Positions 9,023 through 15,436 of a stretch of DNA of 64,000 nucleotides are shown one piece after another. The translations under genes and the position numbers were made by a program. The notes under the pieces were generated by a model, which was not told where the DNA came from, did not search any database, and saw only the letters and a list, made by a program, of their open reading frames with translations. Where the stretch lies: assembly GCA_965222205.1 (NCBI GenBank), contig OZ244932.1:2914001-2978000 (forward strand), given 5' to 3'. This stretch comes from RHLJ01 sp965222205 (GTDB taxonomy: Bacteria > Bacteroidota > Rhodothermia > Balneolales > Balneolaceae). How positions within the stretch are numbered: the stretch's first letter is position 1; every line of letters begins with the position of its first letter.

Positions 9023-9892
9023 ATGAAATTCGCCATTGTTGCAAATCCGGGTAAGTATGAAGTAAAGGATATCATTCATTCCACCATAGAATGGGCAGGG
9101 AAAAACAACGCACACTTGTTGCTAAGTAAGGAAGTTTGCAACCAGCTTCAGATTGAATCTTCTGAAAGCCTTTCTATCACCAAATCTGATGAAGAGTCCA
9201 TCGTTCAAAGTGATGTGGTTGTAGTTATGGGTGGCGATGGCACCATTTTATACACTGCACGAATTTCAAGAAAAGCTGGAAAACCAATTTTAGGGATTAA
9301 CAGCGGTCGGTTGGGTTTTATGACTAACATCCAGTCTGATGAACTGGAAGGGGCGTTAGATCAGGTATTGAAAGAGGATTATACGCTGGATAAACGTCAT
9401 TATCTTAAAGCCACCGATAATTACGGAAATCAGTTTTATGCACTGAATGAGTTCTTATTCACCCGAAAAGACACTACTTCAATGGTGAACATCAGTGCAG
9501 AATATGATGGTGATCTGATCAATACGTACTGGGCAGATGGGTTGATTGTGGCTTCATCAACAGGATCAACAGCCTACAATCTATCTTCCGGAGGTCCGAT
9601 AGTGGTTCCTGGTTCAGGTGTAGTTTTAGTTACTCCCATTAATCCGCACACCCTTACAACCCGACCATTAGTTTTAAGAGCAGACAAGCCTTTAACAGTG
9701 AAAGTAGAACCTCAACAGAGTGGCATTCTTTTTTCTTATGATGGAGTGATTTGCGAAGAACAGGATCTTCCGCTTGAAGTTGAAATTATAAAGTCGAAAC
9801 TCGCGTTTAATTTGATCAATCTCCCTGGCCAGAATTATTTTGAAACGCTCAGGAAAAAACTAATGTGGGGACAGGATTCAAGGAGAAAATAA
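9023..9892 (+). CDS. nadK: NAD kinase
   Basis: Phosphorylates NAD+ to NADP+ using ATP. The signature GGDGT lies near residue 72 (VVMGGDGTILYTA), then NSGRLGFMTNI, the ALNEFLF strand, the substrate loop ADGLIVASSTGSTAYNLSSGG, and the family region PINPHTLTTRPLV. At 289 residues it has the normal bacterial length. It follows ddl by 20 bases. Downstream is palindrome A3, which separates it from mdh. NadK supplies NADP for the biosynthetic reductases in the window, such as RibD. Confidence 0.95.
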   Translation: MKFAIVANPGKYEVKDIIHSTIEWAGKNNAHLLLSKEVCNQLQIESSESLSITKSDEESIVQSDVVVVMGGDGTILYTARISRKAGKPILGINSGRLGFMTNIQSDELEGALDQVLKEDYTLDKRHYLKATDNYGNQFYALNEFLFTRKDTTSMVNISAEYDGDLINTYWADGLIVASSTGSTAYNLSSGGPIVVPGSGVVLVTPINPHTLTTRPLVLRADKPLTVKVEPQQSGILFSYDGVICEEQDLPLEVEIIKSKLAFNLINLPGQNYFETLRKKLMWGQDSRRK

Positions 9893-9893
9893 T

Positions 9894-9968
9894 AATTATG
9901 GATGTTGAATTTTGAATGGTTGTAAAAACCTTGATTAATTCAAAATTCAACATTTAAAATTCATAATT
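9894..9968. repeat. AT-rich palindrome, family A copy 3
   Basis: A 16-bp perfect stem (9902-9917 with 9938-9953) has a 20-base loop. An outer 7-bp stem AATTATG/CATAATT (9894-9900 with 9962-9968) is separated on the right by an 8-base bulge TTAAAATT-like stretch. The bases are the same TTGAATTTTGAAT/AACATTTAAAATT mix as the other copies. It occupies the nadK-mdh gap and overlaps the end of the nadK downstream region without touching a start codon. Confidence 0.8.
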
Positions 9969-10031
9969 TAATAGCAGATTAGAGATAGAAGTTTTTGAAA
10001 TAGAACAGTCAACTTAAAACAAAGATTATCC

Positions 10032-10988
10032 ATGAAAGTAACAGTTGTAGGAGCGGGGGGTAACGTAGGGTCAACCGTGGCGCTAAGTGTAGCTCAACGT
10101 GATTTTGCCAAAGAAGTAATTGCCGTAGATCTTGAGAGAAAAGATGGCGACAAAACATTTTACCCCTCAAAAGGCCGGGCGCTGGACCAATGGCAGGTTT
10201 CTCCGATTTCTCTTTTTGATACCCGGGTGAAAGGAACGACCGATTATGCAGATACCGCAGGTTCTGATGTATGTGTAATCACCGCAGGGGTTCCTCGCCG
10301 ACCGGGAATGAGTCGTGATGATCTGCTTTCCATCAACGCGAACATTGTGAGAAGTGTGACTGAGCAGTTGGTAAAGTACTCTCCTGATACAATTATCATC
10401 GTGGTTTCGAATCCATTGGATGTAATGGTACAGGTTGCGAAAGATGCGTCCGGACTTCCGTATGACAAAGTGATGGGAATGGCGGGTATTCTGGACACAG
10501 CTCGTTATCGTGCATTTATTGCTGAGGAACTGAACGTATCTCCAAAAGATATCCAGGCATTGTTAATGGGTGGTCATGGAGATACCATGGTTCCACTTCC
10601 ACGTTTTACTACACTTTCAGGAATGCCGATCACTCACTTTATTTCTGATGAACGTTTAGAAGAAATCGTTAACCGCGCCAAGAAAGGTGGCGGCGAATTA
10701 GTTGGTTTGATGGGAACTTCTGCATGGTACGCACCTGGTGCTGCAGCGGCTCAGATGGTGGAAGCAATACTTCTTGATCAAAATCGAATTTTCCCGGTTT
10801 GTGCACATATTGATGGCGAATACGGAATTGAGAATCTCTACATCGGTGTACCGGTTAAACTGGGCAAAGGCGGGATCAAAGAAGTAATTGAAGTTGAATT
10901 AACCGATTCAGAAAGCGATCTTCTTAAAGAATCTGCGAAAGCAGTCCGAGGTACTTTGGAAGAATTCAAAGCACTTCAAAACAAATAA
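10032..10988 (+). CDS. mdh: malate dehydrogenase (LDH-like type)
   Basis: NAD-dependent oxidation of malate to oxaloacetate in the TCA cycle. The Rossmann motif is VVGAGGNVGS at residues 5-14, followed by an acidic residue after the second strand (VIAVDL) that selects NAD. The substrate-binding arginines are in RRPGMSRDDLL and the third in the VSNPLDVM to GILDTARYR region. The catalytic His is in LMGGHGDTMVPL. The 318-residue length and sequence character match the tetrameric LDH-like MDH of Bacteroidota and green bacteria. A strong terminator follows. With the malic enzyme at 60.9 kb, this window holds two malate-metabolising enzymes. Confidence 0.95.
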   Translation: MKVTVVGAGGNVGSTVALSVAQRDFAKEVIAVDLERKDGDKTFYPSKGRALDQWQVSPISLFDTRVKGTTDYADTAGSDVCVITAGVPRRPGMSRDDLLSINANIVRSVTEQLVKYSPDTIIIVVSNPLDVMVQVAKDASGLPYDKVMGMAGILDTARYRAFIAEELNVSPKDIQALLMGGHGDTMVPLPRFTTLSGMPITHFISDERLEEIVNRAKKGGGELVGLMGTSAWYAPGAAAAQMVEAILLDQNRIFPVCAHIDGEYGIENLYIGVPVKLGKGGIKEVIEVELTDSESDLLKESAKAVRGTLEEFKALQNK

Positions 10989-11029
10989 GTAAAACAAACG
11001 AGGACTAAGGTCTTCACTACTTGCACTTT

Positions 11030-11067
11030 AAATCCCGTTTATGATTTTCGTAAGCGGGATTTTTTTA
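11030..11067 (+). terminator. intrinsic terminator of mdh
   Basis: A 12-bp stem with one G-U pair (AAATCCCGTTTA with TAAGCGGGATTT) encloses a short AT-rich loop and is followed by a run of seven or more T. It is correctly placed 42 bases after the mdh stop. Confidence 0.85.
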
Positions 11068-11201
11068 TGTTTTTATCGCCACAAAAACACGAAAGTTTGG
11101 ATTATAGAAGTGAAAGGGCTGCTATTTGCTTTCATTCAATTTGAACTTGTTAAGGATTTCCAAAATTTCGAACGGATATAGTAATAAGATCAAATCAGTC
11201 A

Positions 11202-11230
11202 GGGGCGGATAGCCATCCGCCCGTACTGGT
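11202..11230. repeat. GC-rich palindrome, family P copy 1
   Basis: The stem GGGCGGAT/ATCCGCCC (11203-11210 with 11215-11222) has an AGCC loop, followed by GTACTGGT. Its reverse complement matches 54357-54386 inside dnaX at 27 of 30 positions, including 19 consecutive identical bases. It is intergenic here. Confidence 0.85.
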
Positions 11231-11314
11231 CTCTCTCTTATCCGGATATGTATTTACTTCTGGATGTACCTGTCGTTGCGCTCCAACAAAAAGCATTGGA
11301 GCAAGGTGAAAAAT

Positions 11315-11453
11315 CCTCCCTTGAGGGAGGTGTCATTTTGAGTTTGCTCAAAAGACGGAGGGTGTTGTGAGGCTTCATAACTTATATACTTGACAACACC
11401 CCTCGGGGGGTTAAAAGTACCTGTTAGAACTTTCATCTCCCCTCAAGGGGAGA
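11315..11453. repeat. composite multi-hairpin element, family E copy 1
   Basis: In order it has hairpin 1 CCTCCC/GGGAGG with TTGA loop (11315-11330), hairpin 2 TTTTGAG/CTCAAAA (11336-11353) flanked by GTC/GAC, and a long stem GGGTGTTGT/ACAACACCC (11360-11368 with 11393-11401). These are followed by hairpin 3 AAAGT/ACTTT (11414-11433) and hairpin 4 TCTCCCC/GGGGAGA (11436-11453). The copy at 62068-62200 has the same order and spacing. Hairpins 2 and 3 pair in both copies although their sequences are unrelated. Confidence 0.88.
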
Positions 11454-11479
11454 TTTATTTACTCTTCGATTCGATGATT

Positions 11480-12295
11480 TTAATGCCCACTCACCAGAAC
11501 AATATTCTCTGCAACGAGGCCTTTATCGTTTTCGATGATGTCGAATTCGAAGATTAAGTCGCGGCTGGGGATATTGTTGGAATCGAGGTCACCTTCGAAT
11601 TGGGAAATATGGGCGAACACAGTTTTGTAGGGAGAATCACAATCACGTGAATCAGTAATCCAAAGATTGTCGCTGAATTCAGATTGGAAGCGCATAAAGC
11701 CATATCCATCCTGATGAGAAAAATCATAGCAAACTCCACGTACTCTGGAACCTGCATCACCCCAGGGATATGGTGATTCAACCGGAAGCATTTTTGGGAT
11801 CAAATAACCGGATACGTATGAATCGACTGATTTTTTAAGCCCGGATGAGACGTTATCAAACCCAATCAACTCTACTTTACAGCCTTTATTCTGAATGGCA
11901 TTCACCGCGTTACAATAACTCCCGTTGCTGCTCAACAGTACAATCTTATCCAAATACTCTGCCTGTACCAACATGTCCACCGCCATATCCATATCGATGG
12001 TTGACTTCGACACTTTTTCACCAGTTTCATTATTAGTATATACCTGGATGGGTTTCTCGATCACCTTGTACTCGAAGTCCCTCAACATTTCGCAAAATCG
12101 TTTATTTCGGTCTTTATATTCCGAATCTGTTTTTAGGCGTTCCTCATCATAACATAAATACACATTCAGGCGAGAAGGCAAGCCTCCACCACGACAAGCA
12201 AATTTTCGAAGTGTATCGTACCTCAGCCCGTATCCGCCGTTCATCGTTACATTTACGGCATCCACATAAATTCCAACCTTATATTGGCTACTCAT
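11480..12295 (-). CDS. NYN/PIN-like domain protein fused to a cold-shock domain
   Basis: 271 residues. The N-terminal ~165 residues form a NYN (LabA/DUF88, PIN-like nuclease) domain: VGIYVDAVNVTM at the start with the first catalytic Asp, then SKSTIDMDMAVDML and IVLLSSNGSYCNAVNAIQNKGCKVELIGF, which carry the further metal-binding positions. The C-terminal part (about 185-271) reads as a cold-shock/OB fold: RGVCYDFSHQDGYGFMRF corresponds to RNP1 and KTVFAHISQF to RNP2, ending GLVAENIVLV like CSP proteins. An insertion of about 20 residues separates RNP1 from RNP2. An RNA-binding ribonuclease is a reasonable inference. It follows the flippase gene by 37 bases. Confidence 0.75.
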   Translation of the reverse strand: MSSQYKVGIYVDAVNVTMNGGYGLRYDTLRKFACRGGGLPSRLNVYLCYDEERLKTDSEYKDRNKRFCEMLRDFEYKVIEKPIQVYTNNETGEKVSKSTIDMDMAVDMLVQAEYLDKIVLLSSNGSYCNAVNAIQNKGCKVELIGFDNVSSGLKKSVDSYVSGYLIPKMLPVESPYPWGDAGSRVRGVCYDFSHQDGYGFMRFQSEFSDNLWITDSRDCDSPYKTVFAHISQFEGDLDSNNIPSRDLIFEFDIIENDKGLVAENIVLVSGH

Positions 12296-12332
12296 TGTTC
12301 ATCCCTTTTAAACTGACTTTATACTAACAGGA

Positions 12333-13808
12333 TCAGCTTTCTTTTTTTATAATCAATCGATCTCCGAAACTCAATACGCTGATCAAAAACAAAGCGCTTA
12401 TAAATACTATTACTGAGGCGGTAATGTCTGAAAAAAATCGATCAGATAAAAAGGACTTTCCAAAAACGGCAAGCGCTGTAACCCCAACTACGGCAAATCC
12501 TTGCCACAATTTATAGGGTACATTAAAGGATGAAACCGAATATCGATAAATCAGCATTGCCATCACCAAATAACTGAGTAAGGTTGCCAGCGCCGACCCC
12601 AGCATGCCGTAGATTGGAATCAGGATCAGGTTAACGATAATAGTAACAACAGCTCCCGTTAAGGTAATTTGAGCCAGTCGTTTTGTTTTTTCGGCGATGA
12701 AAATCCCTGCTGAGAAGTTTACGTACCAGCCCTGGAACCAATACGCCATCAACAAAAACGGAACGATGGAAAGCCCCATCCAATAATCTTTCCCAATTAG
12801 GTAAGCATCCAGAAACGGAATTCTTATAGAAACGATCTGCTCCAGAAACAACGATACCATCAAAAAAACAATTGCAGCAGCTGCATTGAAAAAAGTGAAT
12901 GTCTGAGCAAACAAAGCCGGTGCGTCTTCCTCATCACTTTGGCGCATAAAAAACGGTTGCCACGCCATCCGGAACATCTGAACCAATAACAGCATGAACA
13001 CTGCCAGTTTGTAACATGCACTATAAATACCGATAAGATCTTCGGACGTGAAACTCTCTCCGTAAATTGCCAGGATTTCGGGTTCGGACATCCCCTTAAG
13101 AAAGAAACGATCCAACCCCTCATTTATAGCATATCCTAGTCCGGCAGGAATGAAGGGGAGCCCAAACGAGAATGCTTTCTGTAGAAATTCTGAATTCCAT
13201 TCCCCTTTAAACATTGGAAAGGTGATCAATAAAATAACTAATGTTGTTATCCCCGAGGCAATCAAATTACTGATTAAAACAGCTTCGATTCCGTAGTTCA
13301 AACTTAGAATCAGATATAAATTCAAGCTGATTGTAATCAGTACATTTCCTGTTCTGAGAGCAGCAAAAAGCCACGCTCTTTGGGAGAGCCTGAGTTCCGC
13401 AAAAGGGACGATCGACAGCGTATCAAAAAATAGAATACCGAGCATCATCAGAAAAATAGAGTGCTCATCAACCCCGAGACTTAATAATGGGGAAAGTATG
13501 GGCTCAAAAAGCCACAGAATGGTAACAAGTACTATTGATGCCCCAAAAAGAAATAGTTGAATAGTTTTAAAATATCCCTTGGCTTGCTCACGATCTTTTC
13601 CATACCGGATATAAGACGATTCCATCCCCATCGTAAAAAAGATATTGAGCAGCACGATAGCCACATAGATCAAACTTATAACGCCATATCGGTTTGGTTC
13701 AAAAATCCCGGTGTAGAGTGGAACGAGGAGATAGTTTATAAAGCGGGCAAAGACACTGCTGATGCCGTAAATAAGAGTATCAGAAAATAGTTCTTTGAGT
13801 TTTCTCAC
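12333..13808 (-). CDS. polysaccharide/lipid-linked oligosaccharide flippase (MOP superfamily)
   Basis: 491-residue polytopic inner-membrane protein, about 14 helices, of the Wzx-type polysaccharide biosynthesis exporter group. It starts MRKLKELFSDTLIYGISSVFARFINYLLVPLYT, a classic Wzx N-terminus with the first helix and conserved ARxxNxLLxPLYT-like residues. The middle has long loops rich in acidic residues and the end carries a basic IIKKES tail. It overlaps aroQ by 4 bases (ATGA-type coupling), so translation is probably linked, although the pathways differ. There are no glycosyltransferases next to it, so the exported sugar lipid cannot be inferred. Confidence 0.85.
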   Translation of the reverse strand: MRKLKELFSDTLIYGISSVFARFINYLLVPLYTGIFEPNRYGVISLIYVAIVLLNIFFTMGMESSYIRYGKDREQAKGYFKTIQLFLFGASIVLVTILWLFEPILSPLLSLGVDEHSIFLMMLGILFFDTLSIVPFAELRLSQRAWLFAALRTGNVLITISLNLYLILSLNYGIEAVLISNLIASGITTLVILLITFPMFKGEWNSEFLQKAFSFGLPFIPAGLGYAINEGLDRFFLKGMSEPEILAIYGESFTSEDLIGIYSACYKLAVFMLLLVQMFRMAWQPFFMRQSDEEDAPALFAQTFTFFNAAAAIVFLMVSLFLEQIVSIRIPFLDAYLIGKDYWMGLSIVPFLLMAYWFQGWYVNFSAGIFIAEKTKRLAQITLTGAVVTIIVNLILIPIYGMLGSALATLLSYLVMAMLIYRYSVSSFNVPYKLWQGFAVVGVTALAVFGKSFLSDRFFSDITASVIVFISALFLISVLSFGDRLIIKKES

Positions 13809-14239
13809 CCGTTAGAGGATAGATGTTCCACGGCTTGAATTCCAAGCACGTAACTGTGCTTCCCAAAACCAGTAATGATGCCACTCATTACTTCACCGGT
13901 CAAAGATTTTTCACGGAATTCTTCGCGTGCATGAATATTGGAAATATGAACTTCTACTTTTGGAATGGTAATTGGTTCCAGGGCATCCCGAAGAGCAACC
14001 GAGGTATGAGTGTAAGCTCCCAGGTTCGTAACCAGCCCTCGCGTTCCATCTGTCATTGCCTGTTGCAGCTTGTTGATGATTTCACCTTCCACATTGCTTT
14101 GAAAAAACTCTAACTCATGTTCCGGGAAGCTTTGCTGCAAAAAAGTATTCAGTTCGTCCAGCGTGCCCGTGCCATATACATTGGTATCGCGTGTACCCAA
14201 TAAATTCAAATTTGGGCCATTTATAATTAAAATCTTCAT
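13805..14239 (-). CDS. aroQ: 3-dehydroquinate dehydratase, type II
   Basis: Shikimate pathway enzyme converting 3-dehydroquinate to 3-dehydroshikimate. Family markers are the N-terminal INGPNLNLLGTRD, with Asn and Arg of the active site, a Tyr in the flexible lid (NVYGTGTLDEL), and FFQSNVEGEIINKLQ. NLGAYTHTSVALRDAL contains the substrate-binding residues, and VEVHISNIHAREEFR has the catalytic His region. At 144 aa it is standard. It overlaps HIT upstream by 4 bases and the flippase downstream by 4 bases, forming a tight operon. A second shikimate gene, aroC, lies at 29.75 kb. Confidence 0.95.
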   Translation of the reverse strand: MKILIINGPNLNLLGTRDTNVYGTGTLDELNTFLQQSFPEHELEFFQSNVEGEIINKLQQAMTDGTRGLVTNLGAYTHTSVALRDALEPITIPKVEVHISNIHAREEFREKSLTGEVMSGIITGFGKHSYVLGIQAVEHLSSNG

Positions 14240-14634
14240 GCTTTCACCGACTTACTGATTAATTGTGCAAGTTCTTCCATCCGTTCTTTACTCACTTCTG
14301 TTTTTCTTCCCAGGCTCACAGGTTGACCTTCGTAATAAATCGGAACTAAATGAATATGCGCATGTGGCACTTCCATTCCTTCTACAATTACTCCTGTTCT
14401 GATAGTCCCTAAGGCATCATCTATTGCTAAAGCAACCTTCTTAGAGAAAGCAATTAACCCTGAAAGAACTTCGTCATCCAGGTCGAACACATAATCCACT
14501 TCTTTTTTAGGAACTACCAGTGTATGTCCCTCAGCAATTGGGTTAATATCCAAAAAAGCGAAATAGTCCTGATTTTCCGCAATCTTGTAGCTGGGGATTT
14601 CACCGTTTATAATTTTGGTAAAAATACTTGCCAT
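14236..14634 (-). CDS. HIT family protein (histidine triad nucleotide hydrolase)
   Basis: 132-residue HIT-domain protein. It starts SIFTKIINGEIPSYKI, then FLDINPIAEGHTLVVPKKEVD, and ends with the histidine triad VPHAHIHLVPI. HIT proteins hydrolyse nucleoside phosphoramidates or AMP conjugates; the cellular substrate is not predictable. It is the first gene of the HIT-aroQ-flippase-NYN cluster. Its 5' end faces the divergent thioredoxin-like gene. Confidence 0.92.
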   Translation of the reverse strand: MASIFTKIINGEIPSYKIAENQDYFAFLDINPIAEGHTLVVPKKEVDYVFDLDDEVLSGLIAFSKKVALAIDDALGTIRTGVIVEGMEVPHAHIHLVPIYYEGQPVSLGRKTEVSKERMEELAQLISKSVKA

Positions 14635-14693
14635 CTTATTTATTTGGTAAACACTATCTTGCTGAAGATACTATCTGGAATACAGAATTGCTT

Positions 14694-15200
14694 ATGCACA
14701 AATTAATGAAACCCACCGTTCTCTTTTTTCTTTTTTTGATGATGCTTTTTACCCCTTTTTCATCAACTGCCCAAACACCTGACATCATCGGAGAAACTAC
14801 CGCCGAAGAAGTTCGTGACCAACATCGCATTTTTGATATTTATACTAAACGATATTCTCCAAACGAGGAAGCCGTAAAATACCTGAGCGAGATTCAGGAT
14901 TCGGTTACTATTCACGTACTTTTTGGAACCTGGTGCCACGACAGTAAAAAACAAATTCCCGCTTTTATGAAAACTTTGGAAGAGGCTAACAACCCAAAAA
15001 TCAATGTTGAATACATTGCTGTGAGCAGGAAAAAAGTGGAACCCAGTGACATCGTGGAGCGTTGGAACTTGAAGCTTACTCCAACTTTTATTATCGTCAG
15101 GCGAAATAAAGAATTCGGAAGGATAATAGAAGAACCTATTACCAGCTTAGAAGAAGATTTAGTTACCATTTTAAAATCCGGAGGAATTGCAGGTCAATAA
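14694..15200 (+). CDS. secreted thioredoxin-fold protein with a WCHDS motif
   Basis: About 168 residues. An open frame begins at 14628, but the first 22 codons overlap the divergent HIT gene. The ATG at 14694 (or 14706) gives a proper signal peptide, PTVLFFLFLMMLFTPFSSTAQ. The mature protein has a thioredoxin core: VTIHVLFGTWCHDSKKQIPAF and KLTPTFIIVRRNKEFGRI, including a cis-Pro (LTPTF). The active site has a single Cys (WCHDS instead of WCxxC), so dithiol redox chemistry is unlikely; a single-Cys role or a thiol-binding role is more plausible. Related WC[HS]DS proteins occur in Bacteroidota. Confidence 0.75.
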   Translation: MHKLMKPTVLFFLFLMMLFTPFSSTAQTPDIIGETTAEEVRDQHRIFDIYTKRYSPNEEAVKYLSEIQDSVTIHVLFGTWCHDSKKQIPAFMKTLEEANNPKINVEYIAVSRKKVEPSDIVERWNLKLTPTFIIVRRNKEFGRIIEEPITSLEEDLVTILKSGGIAGQ

Positions 15201-15227
15201 GGAACTTTTAATATGGTTTTCTCAATT

Positions 15228-15264
15228 TTGAATTGAAAAGAACCTACTAAAAGCCTTATCTTTG
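15228..15264 (+). promoter_or_regulatory. Bacteroidota-type promoter of tRNA-Lys
   Basis: The -7 box TATCTTTG lies at 15257-15264. A TTG-rich stretch (15228-15235) sits about 21 bases upstream, at the place of the -33 element. The tRNA begins 12 bases after the -7 box, a spacing compatible with a start site about 7 bases downstream of the box. Confidence 0.6.
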
Positions 15265-15276
15265 GAATCTGTGACC

Positions 15277-15349
15277 GATCCGGTAGCTCAGTTGGTAGAG
15301 CAACTGCCTTTTAAGCCGTGGGTCGAGGGTTCGAGTCCCTCCCGGATCA
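15277..15349 (+). tRNA. tRNA-Lys (anticodon TTT)
   Basis: A cloverleaf can be drawn completely: acceptor GATCCGG/CCGGATC, D arm GCTC-AGTTGGTA-GAGC, anticodon loop CTTTTAA with TTT, variable GGGTC, and T arm GAGGG-TTCGAGT-CCCTC. The discriminator is A and CCA is not encoded. The anticodon stem ACTGC/GCCGT has one T-C mismatch (position 29:41), which is unusual for a functional tRNA. It has its own promoter and terminator. Confidence 0.93.
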
Positions 15350-15400
15350 CACACATTTATATATCCCCTTAAAGAGTTCATATTGACTCTCTCTTGACCA

Positions 15401-15436
15401 ACCCCGTTCGATTGACCTCGGACGGGGTTTTTCTTT
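15401..15436 (+). terminator. intrinsic terminator after tRNA-Lys
   Basis: The stem ACCCCGT/ACGGGGT (15401-15407 with 15422-15428) is followed on the plus strand by TTTTTCTTTT. The opposite strand lacks a T-run, so it serves the tRNA rather than the convergent nuclease gene, whose stop codon it touches. Confidence 0.8.

Larger units (their letters stand above)
11070..11479. other. gene-free repeat-rich gap between mdh and the NYN gene
   Basis: No convincing gene is present. The stretch holds a partial GCCACAAAAACAC motif (11075-11096; compare 56088-56115), the GC-rich palindrome P (11202-11230) and the composite hairpin element E copy 1 (11315-11453). The bases between 11100 and 11200 show no feature I can name. 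A 60-codon frame here is read through the repeats and is not credible. Confidence 0.7.

Noticed and set aside
11254..11436. 60-codon minus-strand frame in the mdh-NYN gap
   Set aside because: It is read entirely through repeat element E copy 1; the sequence constraint is on hairpins, not on protein.
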